Positions 43,447 through 52,051 of a stretch of DNA of 64,000 nucleotides are shown in pieces. Under the pieces are notes generated by a model. That model made no database searches, was not told the DNA's origin, and was given only the letters and a program-made list of their open reading frames with translations. A program made the translations under genes and the position numbers. The stretch lies in NCBI RefSeq assembly GCF_000577335.1, contig NZ_CBYL010000008.1:30736-94735 (forward strand), given 5' to 3'. The DNA is from Faecalispora jeddahensis (GTDB lineage Bacteria; Bacillota; Clostridia; Oscillospirales; Acutalibacteraceae). Each line of letters opens with the position of its first letter. Position 1 is the first letter of the stretch.

Positions 43447-45522
43447 GTGAAGCAGTATCATGCAAAAAATATTCTGAACATTGCGATTGCGGGCCACAGC
43501 GGCTCGGGAAAGACTACGCTGGCAGAGGCATTGCTGTTTTTGTCCGGCTCATCTGACCGGCTGGGAAAGGTAGGGGAAGGAAATACGGTTTGCGATTTTG
43601 ATCCCGAGGAAATCCGCCGCAAGGCCTCCGTGGGCGCAGCCGTTGCTCCGTTAGAGTGGAAGAACCATAAGATTAATCTGATCGATACTCCCGGCCTGTT
43701 CGATTTTGAGGGCGGGCTTTACGAAGCCGTTCGCGCCGCGGATTCCGTTCTGATCACCGTATCCGGCAAATCCGGCGTGCTGGTCGGAACCGAGAAGGCC
43801 AATCAGGCGGCAGCGGCCCGCGGACTTTCGAAAATCTTTTTTGTCAACGGCCTGTGCGACGAAAGCGCGCGCTTCTACCGTGTGTTTGAAGATTTGAAGG
43901 CCAGCTTCGGCCCCTCCGTGTGCCCGGTGGTCGTCCCCTATATTGTAGACGGCAATGCTGACTGCTACGTGAACATACTGGAATATAAAGCATACCGCTA
44001 CCAGAACGGTACGCCGGTCGAGGTGCCGATGCCAGACATGGGCGACCGTCTGGACGGTCTGCGCACCGCGATTTACGAGGCGGTGGCCGAAACCAGCGAG
44101 GAAATGTTCGAGAAATATTTCTCCGGCGAGCAGTTCACGCCGGAAGAAGTGATCGTCGGCGTGAGCAAGGGCGTAAAGAACGGTACCATCAGCCCGGTGT
44201 TCTGCGGCGATGCCCAGCTGACCTACGGCATTGAGCAGCTGCTCAACGGCCTGATCTGGCTGGCCCCCTCCGCCGAGGAAAAAAGCGGCGAGCTGGGGCT
44301 GGATGTGGATGGAAACCCGGTCGAGCTCTCTGCAAACGAGGACGGAGCCGCTGCCGCAATTGTATTCAAAACGATCGCCGACCCGTTTATCGGCAAACTG
44401 TCGTACCTAAAAGTCATCTCCGGCAAAGTCACAACGGAGACTCCGCTGGTCAATATGAGAACCGGCAACCCCGAGCGCATCGGCAAGGTTGTCACCATCC
44501 GCGGTAAAAAGCAGGAAGAAGCGCAGGCGCTTGTAGCCGGCGACATCGGCGCGGTGCCGAAGCTGCAGGGCACCGGCACCGGCGACACGCTCTGCTCACC
44601 CGCCCGCAAGATCGTGCTCGAAGGCGTGGATTACCCTGCCCCCACCCTCTCAATGGCAATTGTGCCGAAAAACAAGGGAGATGAGGACAAGATCGCACAG
44701 GGCATCCTTCGTCTGCTGGAGGAAGACCCCACCCTGCGCTTTGTCAATGACCCCGAAACCCGCCAGATGATCATCACCGGCCTCGGCGAGCAGCATCTGG
44801 ACGTTGTGGTGTCGAAGCTCAAGAGCAAGTTCGGCGTAGAGATTACGCTTGCCGACCCGCGCGTACCGTACCGCGAGACCATTCGCAAAAAGGTGCAGGT
44901 GCAGGGCCGACATAAAAAGCAGACCGGCGGCCACGGCCAGTTTGGCGACGTTTGGATCGAATTCGAGCCCTGCGACAGCGACGGCCTGGAATTCGGCGAG
45001 CGCGTCGTTGGCGGCTCGGTGCCGAAGGGCTTCTTCCCCGCCGTGGAAAAGGGCCTGCGCGAGAGCATTCAGAAAGGCCCGCTGGCCGGGTACCCTGTGG
45101 TCGGCCTGAGAGCCACCTTGTACGACGGCTCGTACCACCCCGTAGATTCCTCTGAAATGGCGTTCAAGCTGGCGGCCAATGTTGCGTATAAGACCGGCAT
45201 GCCGCAGGCGGGTCCGATTCTGCTGGAGCCCATCGGCACGCTCTCTGCCACGGTGCCGGATTCCAACACCGGCGACGTGATGGGAGAAGTCAACAAGCGC
45301 CGCGGGCGCATTATGGGCATGAACCCCGGAGCCTCCGGAATGCAGGTGGTTGAGGCTGAAGTCCCGATGGCCGAGATGCACGACTTTACAACCTTTATCC
45401 GCCAGGTGACCCAGGGACGCGGTAGCTTTACGTTTACCTTTACCCGCTACGAGGAAGCCCCCGCGCAGGTGGCCCAGAAGGTAGTGGAAGCCGCAAAGGC
45501 CGCGGCGGAAAAAGCCGAATAA
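43447..45522 (+). CDS. elongation factor G-like GTPase (FusA2-type paralogue)
   Basis: 691 residues with the five-domain EF-G layout. P-loop GHSGSGKTT at 16-24, DTPGLFDF at 80-87, but the G4 motif NKxD is replaced by NGLCD (134-138), and switch I lacks the usual RGITI sequence. The later domains are EF-G-like (GLGEQHLDVVVSKLKSKFGV, GGSVPKGFFPAVEKGLRES, EVPMAEMHDFTTFIRQVTQG). This is the EF-G-like group frequent in clostridia besides canonical FusA; its role is unclear. The start is GTG at 43447, after AAAGGAG. Confidence 0.88.
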   Translation: MKQYHAKNILNIAIAGHSGSGKTTLAEALLFLSGSSDRLGKVGEGNTVCDFDPEEIRRKASVGAAVAPLEWKNHKINLIDTPGLFDFEGGLYEAVRAADSVLITVSGKSGVLVGTEKANQAAAARGLSKIFFVNGLCDESARFYRVFEDLKASFGPSVCPVVVPYIVDGNADCYVNILEYKAYRYQNGTPVEVPMPDMGDRLDGLRTAIYEAVAETSEEMFEKYFSGEQFTPEEVIVGVSKGVKNGTISPVFCGDAQLTYGIEQLLNGLIWLAPSAEEKSGELGLDVDGNPVELSANEDGAAAAIVFKTIADPFIGKLSYLKVISGKVTTETPLVNMRTGNPERIGKVVTIRGKKQEEAQALVAGDIGAVPKLQGTGTGDTLCSPARKIVLEGVDYPAPTLSMAIVPKNKGDEDKIAQGILRLLEEDPTLRFVNDPETRQMIITGLGEQHLDVVVSKLKSKFGVEITLADPRVPYRETIRKKVQVQGRHKKQTGGHGQFGDVWIEFEPCDSDGLEFGERVVGGSVPKGFFPAVEKGLRESIQKGPLAGYPVVGLRATLYDGSYHPVDSSEMAFKLAANVAYKTGMPQAGPILLEPIGTLSATVPDSNTGDVMGEVNKRRGRIMGMNPGASGMQVVEAEVPMAEMHDFTTFIRQVTQGRGSFTFTFTRYEEAPAQVAQKVVEAAKAAAEKAE

Positions 45523-45542
45523 ATTCTGATTGATTCAAATTC

Positions 45543-45587
45543 AGCCGGAGCATTTGCCCATAACGGGCCGGTGCTCCGGCTTATTTT
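45543..45587 (+). terminator. terminator of the EF-G-like gene
   Basis: Perfect 10-bp inverted repeat 45543-45552 with 45572-45581, followed by TATTTTT. Confidence 0.75.
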
Positions 45588-45730
45588 TAAAATAAATAAA
45601 AATTTTTTGGTAAATGTTGTAACAAAATGGGGCACTCAATCGGTATATTAACAGAGGACAAAGGAAAACAAAGATTCCTGCTGCCACATTGCTGAAATGG
45701 GTAAACAGATGATGTAAAAAAGTCAATCTC

Positions 45731-45744
45731 AACCGAATTCGGTT
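45731..45744. promoter_or_regulatory. 14-bp palindrome AACCGAATTCGGTT
   Basis: A perfect dyad about 85 bases before the gene at 45828. A copy missing one base is at 43227-43239, upstream of the EF-G-like promoter. The rest of the 45588-45827 spacer is AT-rich and shows no gene. Confidence 0.35.
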
Positions 45745-45827
45745 ATTCCGTAATGTAACATTTTTTTATTCTCGTTTCACCATCCGCAGGAACCGTGAAT
45801 GGTAAACTGAATTTCAGGTGATGTACT

Positions 45828-46298
45828 GTGAAAACAGTCAATAAAAAAAACAATGCCGTGATAGCCCTTATTACTGTTACCTTATTCATTTTATCCTGGG
45901 GTGTTGTTCAATATCAGCAAATGTCAAATTTAATGTATCGAATTTCTTATCCAGACGAAAAATGGAACTCCTACACTTTCAAAGACAGCTTTTTTAACCG
46001 GAGCGCTACCGAATTCTCCGAGTATTTAAACCGGTTGAGATTTCTCCCCGCTGACGATGAATTGATGAATTCTGATTATAACAATCATATTCGTATTACA
46101 GTCGAAGACGGTTCAGAATATTTAGTGAACAACTATGTTGTTCTCGAAAAATCTAACCAATACATTATGATTGATATACAGGATACCTACCCCGACAAAT
46201 ATGCAGTTGTGGAGGGGACTCAATACAATTATCTGCACCAAAAGCTGTTAGAGGGACGGGAAAGGCTGGGCATCATAGGCCCAATGGATCAAAAGTGA
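45828..46298 (+). CDS. hypothetical membrane-anchored protein
   Basis: 156 residues with one N-terminal transmembrane helix (about 9-26, NAVIALITVTLFILSWGV) and a soluble extracellular part with many Tyr, Asn and Asp. I do not recognise a domain. The start is GTG at 45828 with a weak AGGTGAT site. The gene is AT-rich compared with both sides, which suggests acquisition. It stands alone; the converging leuCD operon is separated by a long inverted repeat. Confidence 0.6.
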   Translation: MKTVNKKNNAVIALITVTLFILSWGVVQYQQMSNLMYRISYPDEKWNSYTFKDSFFNRSATEFSEYLNRLRFLPADDELMNSDYNNHIRITVEDGSEYLVNNYVVLEKSNQYIMIDIQDTYPDKYAVVEGTQYNYLHQKLLEGRERLGIIGPMDQK

Positions 46299-46446
46299 CT
46301 GCGTCTTTTGAAAAATCCCCCTCCTTCGAGCATCCGGAATACAAATGCCTTATTCACATAAAGTAAGAGATTTTTGACATATCATTTGCTTGCATATAAT
46401 CGTTTTCTCCTGTCGCATCAACTTCGAAGATGCACTCCTAATCATA

Positions 46447-46490
46447 CACAGCAAGGGCGGGGATTCTTTTGAATCCCCGCCCTTGCTGTG
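46447..46490. terminator. 20-bp perfect inverted repeat between converging genes
   Basis: 46447-46466 pairs perfectly with 46471-46490 around TTTT. It has no T run on either side, so it is atypical as an intrinsic terminator, but its position between the ends of the 45828 gene and leuD fits a bidirectional stop signal. Confidence 0.55.
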
Positions 46491-46516
46491 TAACGATCTA
46501 TAAACGTTTGACTTAT

Positions 46517-47002
46517 TTACGGATTAGTGATGCTGTTCAGCAAACCGCCCTTTGAAATAATGTTCTGGATAAACGGCGGGAACGGCTGAGCCTGATATGT
46601 TTTGCCCGTGGTGAGGTCGCGAATCACACCGGTGTCGAAATCCACACTGACCTCGTCACCCGCCTGAATCTCACGGGCTGCCTCCTCGCACTCCAGAATC
46701 GGCAGGCCGATGTTGATAGAGTTGCGGTAGAAAATCCGCGCGAAGGTTGAAGCGATCACGCAGGAGATTCCGCTCGCCTTGATCGCGATGGGGGCGTGCT
46801 CACGGGAGGAGCCGCACCCGAAATTTTTATTTGCCACGATAATATCCCCCGGTTTTACCCGATTGACAAAATCCGCGTCGATGTCTATCATACAGTGCTG
46901 CGCCAGCTCCTGATGCGATGAGGTATTCAGGTAGCGCGCCGGAATAATGACGTCGGTATCGACGTTATCGCCGTATTTGTGTACTGTTCCTTGTGCGTTC
47001 AT
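46517..47002 (-). CDS. leuD: 3-isopropylmalate dehydratase small subunit (LeuD family)
   Basis: Swivelling small subunit of the aconitase-type isomerase. 161 residues with the conserved [16 protein letters not shown] and the active-site [15 protein letters not shown] stretch. It overlaps leuC by four bases. No leuA or leuB is nearby, and the same family includes homoaconitase and dimethylmalate dehydratase, so the leucine role is likely but not proved. Confidence 0.9.
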   Translation of the reverse strand: MNAQGTVHKYGDNVDTDVIIPARYLNTSSHQELAQHCMIDIDADFVNRVKPGDIIVANKNFGCGSSREHAPIAIKASGISCVIASTFARIFYRNSINIGLPILECEEAAREIQAGDEVSVDFDTGVIRDLTTGKTYQAQPFPPFIQNIISKGGLLNSITNP

Positions 47003-48282
47003 TCTGCATCCTCCTTTTCTGTTTCCAGAGCCGCGGGGTCGGTCAGTACGCCGGTAATCGCGCTGGCCGCCGCTACTGCGGGGCTGGACAGATACACCTC
47101 GGACTCAATGTGACCCATTCTGCCCACAAAGTTGCGGTTTGTAGTGGAAACCGCCCGCTCCCCTTTGCCGAGGATGCCCATATGCCCGCCGAGGCACGGC
47201 CCACAGGTGGGGGTGGAGAACACCGCTCCGGCCTCGACAAAAATCTCGGCCAATCCCTCGCGGATCGCCTGCAGATAAATGCTTTGGGTGCCGGGAATGA
47301 TAATGCAGCGCACACGCTTGTTCACCTTGCGCCCCTTTAAAATCTCTGCCGCGGCGCGCAGGTCTTCCATCCGTCCGTTTGTGCAGGAACCGATCACAGC
47401 CTGATCAATCTTTACCGTACCCGCCTCATCGATGGTGCGGGTATTCTCCGGAAGATGCGGAAACGCGATTGTGGGCCGCAGGGTGGAGAGATCAATCACG
47501 ATCTCGCTGTCGTACTGCGCATCCTCGTCGGCGGTATAGATCACCGGCTCGCGTTGGAAACGATCCTTGCAGTAAGCGAGTGTGATCTCATCCACCGGGA
47601 AAATGCCGTTCTTTGCACCGGCCTCGATCGCCATATTCGCGATGCACAGGCGGTCATCCATCGAAAGGGATTTGACTCCCTCACCCGTGAATTCCAGCGA
47701 CTGATACAAAGCGCCGTCCACGCCGATCCTGCCGATCAGGTGCAGAATCACGTCCTTGCCGGACACCCATTTCAGACACTTTCCATTGAGCACCACGCGG
47801 ATGGCCCCAGGCACCTTAAACCAGGCCTTGCCGGTGATCATGCCCGCCGCCATATCCGTGGAGCCGACGCCCGTGGAAAACGCGCCCAGCGCGCCATAGG
47901 TGCAGGTGTGCGAATCCGCGCCGATCACGCAGTCGCCGGGGCCAACCAGACCCTGTTCCGGCAAAAGCGCATGCTCAATGCCCATCTGGCCCACATCAAA
48001 GAAATTCGTAATGTCGTATTTGTCCGCAAAATTGCGGGTCTGTCGGCATTGCTCCGCCGCCTTGATGTCTTTGTTCGGCGTAAAATGGTCGAGCACCAGA
48101 GCGATTTTATCTTTATGAAAAATCCCCGTGGCCCCGCTCTTTTCAAACTCGTTGATGGCAACCGGGCTGGTAATATCGTTGCCCAGAACCAAATCCAGCG
48201 ACGCCTCTACCAGCTGCCCTGCCGTTACCTGCGGCAGTCCGGCCTTCGCCGCCAGAATTTTTTGCGTCATCGTCATGCCCAT
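46999..48282 (-). CDS. leuC: 3-isopropylmalate dehydratase large subunit (LeuC family)
   Basis: Fe-S isomerase subunit, 427 residues. The 4Fe-4S ligands are one Cys in [14 protein letters not shown] and two in [13 protein letters not shown]; the substrate region [20 protein letters not shown] is present. It is of the shorter, archaeal/clostridial LeuC type. GAGGAGG precedes the ATG at 48282; a second ATG two codons later is possible. It forms an operon with leuD and reads away from a Crp/Fnr regulator gene. Confidence 0.92.
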   Translation of the reverse strand: MGMTMTQKILAAKAGLPQVTAGQLVEASLDLVLGNDITSPVAINEFEKSGATGIFHKDKIALVLDHFTPNKDIKAAEQCRQTRNFADKYDITNFFDVGQMGIEHALLPEQGLVGPGDCVIGADSHTCTYGALGAFSTGVGSTDMAAGMITGKAWFKVPGAIRVVLNGKCLKWVSGKDVILHLIGRIGVDGALYQSLEFTGEGVKSLSMDDRLCIANMAIEAGAKNGIFPVDEITLAYCKDRFQREPVIYTADEDAQYDSEIVIDLSTLRPTIAFPHLPENTRTIDEAGTVKIDQAVIGSCTNGRMEDLRAAAEILKGRKVNKRVRCIIIPGTQSIYLQAIREGLAEIFVEAGAVFSTPTCGPCLGGHMGILGKGERAVSTTNRNFVGRMGHIESEVYLSSPAVAAASAITGVLTDPAALETEKEDAE

Positions 48283-48516
48283 CGGTTCAAAACCTCCTCT
48301 GATTTGATGAAAGCCTCTTTGCTTGTTTTCATTTTCTTTATTATCGCATTCCTGTTGCGCAAAGAATGTAAAGCATGATACAATTGAGAAAATATTTTTC
48401 GGATTTCAAATCGTATGGTTGGTGTAGCTAAAATAGGACTGTTTCTTTTCCGCTACCAATGGGAAAAACCACCTTTTTTGAAACAGTATGAGCGATAATC
48501 GCAGGAGGAACGGCAG

Positions 48517-49152
48517 ATGGAGCAATTAAAATGGGCCGCGGAAAGTCTATGGGAGGTATTAGGCCGCAAAGAAACGCCCCGGCTGTACCCGGGGAACCAA
48601 ATGATTTACCGGCAGGGTGAGCTAGCCGAGCGCTTTTATTATCTGAAAAGCGGCCGGGTGCGGATTTTTATGAGCTCTGAAAACGGACAGGAAAAAACCC
48701 TCACCCTGCTCGAGCAAGGGAACATCTTCGGCGAGGCTGCGTTTTTTGACGGCCTTCCCCGCGTTTCTTCCGCACGCACGCTGGAAAAATCGCAGATCAT
48801 CCCCATCAACCGCGAGGTTCTGCTCGACTGCTTCCGCGAGGAACCGATGCTCGCCTTTCAGCTATTACACCTGTTTTCGAAAACAGTGCGCATGCTGTCC
48901 AACCAGGTGGATCACATGACCTTCCTGCAGGCCGACCGGCGCATCGCAAAAATCCTTACCGAGCTTTCGGGCGAGCGCGATGGTGAACCCATCGCCTGCT
49001 CACACGAGGATTTGGCCAGCATGGCGGGGGTTTCCCGCGTGACCGTCAGCCGAGTTTTAGGTGAATTTTCCCGGCGCGGCTGGGTTTCTACCCAATACCG
49101 GAGCATCCGAATCCTGAATCTGGAGGCTCTTCTGCGCTTTGCGCTTTCGTAA
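48517..49152 (+). CDS. Crp/Fnr family transcription regulator
   Basis: 211 residues: a cyclic-nucleotide-binding-like beta roll (about 20-130, LYPGNQMIYRQGELAERFYY, EGNIFGEAAFFDGLPR-like segment) and a winged helix with DLASMAGVSRVTVSRVLGEF (about 168-187). No cysteine cluster for an Fe-S centre is seen, so it is not an Fnr oxygen sensor; the effector is unknown. It is divergent from leuCD and could control it. AGGAGG precedes the ATG. Confidence 0.9.
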   Translation: MEQLKWAAESLWEVLGRKETPRLYPGNQMIYRQGELAERFYYLKSGRVRIFMSSENGQEKTLTLLEQGNIFGEAAFFDGLPRVSSARTLEKSQIIPINREVLLDCFREEPMLAFQLLHLFSKTVRMLSNQVDHMTFLQADRRIAKILTELSGERDGEPIACSHEDLASMAGVSRVTVSRVLGEFSRRGWVSTQYRSIRILNLEALLRFALS

Positions 49153-49166
49153 TGGGATTTAGATAC

Positions 49167-49550
49167 GGCGTGAAGTCCTTATAACGAGAATCAGATGTCT
49201 CTGTCTCAATAAGCGGTAGAAGTCGAATCATTTCACCAAACTCGAGTTTCAAGGTTCTCTCAGCCGTCGGCAACTTGTTGCCGCTAACGGCGTGAGGTCC
49301 TTATAACGAGAATCAGATGTCGTTGCCTCAATAAGCGGCAGAAATCAAATTATTTCATCTGTCTCGAGTTTCAAGGTTCTCCCAGCCGTCGGCAACTTGT
49401 TGCCGCTAACGGCGTGAGGTCCTTATAACGAGAATTAGATGTCGTTGCCTCAATAAGCGGTAGAAGTCGAATCATTTCACCAAACTCGAGTTTCAAGGTT
49501 CTCCCAGCCGTCGGCAACTTGTTGCCGCTAATGGCGTGAGGTCCTTATAA
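49167..49550. repeat. three tandem 122-bp repeats plus an 18-base partial copy
   Basis: Units begin at 49167, 49289 and 49411, exactly 122 bases apart, each starting GGCGTGARGTCCTTATAA; an 18-base start of a fourth unit is at 49533-49550. By eye, units 1 and 3 differ at about seven positions; unit 2 differs mainly in its middle. Each unit ends in a hairpin: CGGCAAC TT GTTGCCG nested in GCCGT...ACGGC. The array fills the space between the Crp/Fnr gene and the next gene and has no believable reading frame. Other copies were not seen in this window. Confidence 0.9.
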
Positions 49551-49589
49551 TCCACAGATTTTGGGGAAAATAATCTGGGGTGATTTGCT

Positions 49590-50024
49590 TTGGAATTCGC
49601 GCTGGGGAAAAACAGCATCCGCCTGTGGCGCATTCGGGGAACACTGGTCGCGCTGCCGGCATGCTTTGTATGCGGCATTGTTGCGGCTCTTTTCCCGATC
49701 GTAGGCATCATTTTATGTATTATTTTCATTGTAATATACTTATTGTATTATTTTTGGTATGTTCCTCGCCTGTTCCACTCCAGTTTGGCCAGCCTTGAGA
49801 ACGGCCGGCTGACCTGGCGGACGGGCGTGCTGTTTTCGGTGCGCATTTCTCTGCGGCTCGAAACGATCCTTACCGCATCCATCTCGCGCACGCCTCTGCA
49901 AAGTTTGCTGGGACTCTGCACGCTTTCGGTGCGCCCGGTCGGCGCGCCCATCTCCCTGCGGCAGCTGGCAGAACCAGACGCCCGCGAGCTGCTGCGCCGC
50001 ATTGAGGAGGCCGCCGATGACTAA
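49590..50024 (+). CDS. membrane protein with bacterial PH domain (YdbS-like)
   Basis: 144 residues with two membrane helices (about 17-57) followed by a bPH2 domain (NGRLTWRTGVLFSVRISLRL, then ITxxxISRTPLQSLLGLCTLSV). This is the YdbS pattern. The start is TTG at 49590 after GGGGTGAT. It overlaps the next gene by eight bases. In Bacillus subtilis YdbS and YdbT protect against certain antimicrobial compounds made by other bacilli; the role here is unknown. Confidence 0.8.
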   Translation: MEFALGKNSIRLWRIRGTLVALPACFVCGIVAALFPIVGIILCIIFIVIYLLYYFWYVPRLFHSSLASLENGRLTWRTGVLFSVRISLRLETILTASISRTPLQSLLGLCTLSVRPVGAPISLRQLAEPDARELLRRIEEAADD

Positions 50025-51465
50025 ACGCCCGCATGTTGTTACGTTGTGGAACTATCTTTCCCGCTTTTTCTTCCTGCTGATTGTCCCGCTGGTGCAGGCG
50101 GTATTCCGCGCGCCGTTTTCAGAAGTGGCATGGAGCAGCCTGCCCGGCGTGATTGCCGTCGTTGGAATCGCATGCTTTCAGTACCTCAGCTGCGGGTACG
50201 GAGTCACCGCAGTGGAGGACAGCGGACGCAGCCTTTCCATTTTATACTGGAACAGTGGGCTGTTTTTTTATAAGCACCGCATTCTTCCGGCGGACTGCGT
50301 TGCATCGGTCTTTCTGCGGCTGAATCCGATTCTCGACCTTTTCGGCGCGGTGCAGGTAATGCTCGACAGCCCCGCGGCAAACGCGAAACGCCCCAGCCTC
50401 ACGCTGCTTCTGCACAAAAAAGAGCCGATGAGCTGGTGGAATCAGCTGCGGGAAGAAATCACACACCGCTATGCCGCCAGCCCCGTGCGCGTGGTGCTGA
50501 TGGCCATCTCGTGGTCGAACCCAGCCTCGGGTCTGCTGGTGATCGGCCTTTTGCTCAATCGCGCCGGAAAGCTGCTCGGGGAAGAGCTGACCCGGCAGCT
50601 ATACGGGATTTATGAGAGCGTGAACCAGACCCAGCGGCTGATTGCCTGGGGGCTGCCTCCTACAGTCGCAATTGTCGGCTGGCTGATGGCATTGGGATGG
50701 TTCTGCGCTTTTCTGGTGCAGTTTTTTCGCTACGCCTTTTTCACCGCGGGCACATGCCCTACCGGCACCATGATCTCACGCGGGATGTTTTTCCGCAGCC
50801 GGCAGCTTCTTACCGATCAGGCCATCCGCGCGGTGGCAATTCGTCAGACGCTGATGATGCGTCTGCTGCATCTGTCATCGGTCTACCTGCACACCATCGG
50901 CTCGGGCAAAGAGAAAGGCGACCGCAGCCTTTTGATGGCGGCTGCAAACACCCAGGAGCTGCGCTATCACCTGGCCCGCTTTTACCCGAAGGAGTCGCCG
51001 TATTTCTTTTCGCGCGAGGGGATGACAAGCATCCGTCCGCCCAAAAACTCTTTGCTGAGCTTTCTTTTGGTACCGCTGCTGCACGCTGCGGCGATCTTCC
51101 TGCTTTACGCGTTGTTTGTACGGTATCTCGCCCTATTCTCTCCATTGGTGCTGTTCCTGTTGGTTTTCCCGATGTACCATCTGCTGCTCCGCACAGCCGC
51201 GTACCGCAATTCCTTTCTGGCTGAAGATGACACCCATATTGCGGCCTGCGGCTATGTGAGCGATCAGCTTTTCACGGCAGTGCTCCCCAAAAGCGCGGTG
51301 CAGGCTGTGGTGATCCGCCAAAATCCGCTGCAGCGGCGCAGCGGGCGCTGCCAAGTACGATTGTGCATCGGAACTGAAAAAGGCGCCTGCTTTGATCTGC
51401 GCCATTTTCGTGTAGAGGATATTCAGCAGCTCTCCTTTCTTTGGGAAGAAACAGAGCAACCGTAA
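50017..51465 (+). CDS. multi-spanning bPH2-domain protein (YdbT-like)
   Basis: 482 residues with three hydrophobic hairpins (about 12-55, 205-245 and 340-385), each followed by a bPH2-type beta domain (GVTAVEDSGRSLSILYWNSG; GTMISRGMFFRSRQLLTDQ; HIAACGYVSDQLFTAVLPK). This threefold layout is that of YdbT. The start at 50017 overlaps the stop of the YdbS-like gene (ATGACTAA), so the pair is translationally coupled and the proteins probably form a complex. Confidence 0.8.
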   Translation: MTKRPHVVTLWNYLSRFFFLLIVPLVQAVFRAPFSEVAWSSLPGVIAVVGIACFQYLSCGYGVTAVEDSGRSLSILYWNSGLFFYKHRILPADCVASVFLRLNPILDLFGAVQVMLDSPAANAKRPSLTLLLHKKEPMSWWNQLREEITHRYAASPVRVVLMAISWSNPASGLLVIGLLLNRAGKLLGEELTRQLYGIYESVNQTQRLIAWGLPPTVAIVGWLMALGWFCAFLVQFFRYAFFTAGTCPTGTMISRGMFFRSRQLLTDQAIRAVAIRQTLMMRLLHLSSVYLHTIGSGKEKGDRSLLMAAANTQELRYHLARFYPKESPYFFSREGMTSIRPPKNSLLSFLLVPLLHAAAIFLLYALFVRYLALFSPLVLFLLVFPMYHLLLRTAAYRNSFLAEDDTHIAACGYVSDQLFTAVLPKSAVQAVVIRQNPLQRRSGRCQVRLCIGTEKGACFDLRHFRVEDIQQLSFLWEETEQP

Positions 51466-52051
51466 CCGACCTGCCGAGCGGATACGGACCATACGAAATC
51501 TTACCGTTTCAGCCAAAGCGCGAAAAGCGGCATAAAAATATCAGGGCGCCGCAGTGATGCGGCGCCCTGATATTAAAAAAGAGAGAGTAATCAAACGAAA
51601 ACCGGTGGGTATTCCAACTAGAGGGGGCTGGAACAGAAAGCATCCCTTGTCCGGTATCTAATTATAAATTATACTGACATAAAAGAAATTTTGCAATAGT
51701 TTTTGTGCTTAATATGAAAAAATTTCAAAAAAATTCAAAAAGTTTGATAAGTAAGGGAACATAGGTATTGAGTAATTTATGATTCTTTTCAAGAGAAACC
51801 GGTAAGATGCAGAAAACTGCAAAAGCCAGAGCGGCAAACTCTATAAAGGGAGGTGCATCCCTGTTATATATGATGATCTTTCCAAATGCAGCCAATGCGT
51901 AAGTCTATTTATAAAACAATTTGGCTGACGCACAGTTTCAGACAGCTTGACAGGCGCCCCCAAATAAGGACGCCTGTCAGACCAACCATTACAATTCTAT
52001 TATATAAGAGAGCTTATACTCAAAGAAAACAACATTCGATTGGCAGGCAGT
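51466..52051. other. intergenic region between the YdbT-like and second GltS-type genes
   Basis: About 590 bases, AT-rich from 51640 to 51850, with no gene that I can support. It holds a strong hairpin (51537-51574, separate entry) and an inverted repeat TGACAGGCG with CGCCTGTCA (51948-51956 and 51972-51980). A small ten-codon frame at 51868 has a GGGAGG upstream but poor spacing. Confidence 0.5.
51537..51574 (-). terminator. 17-bp stem terminator between converging genes
   Basis: 51537-51553 pairs with 51558-51574 around GTGA. On the minus strand the stem runs into TTTTTATG, so it stops transcripts coming from the GltS side, and by position it also lies after the YdbT-like gene. Confidence 0.65.

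Noticed and set aside
49167..49550. CRISPR array
   Set aside because: Repeat units are 122 bases and contiguous, without spacers of distinct sequence, and no cas genes are nearby.
51868..51900. Short plus-strand peptide gene with GGGAGG upstream
   Set aside because: Only about ten codons and the ribosome binding site is too far from the ATG; no other support.
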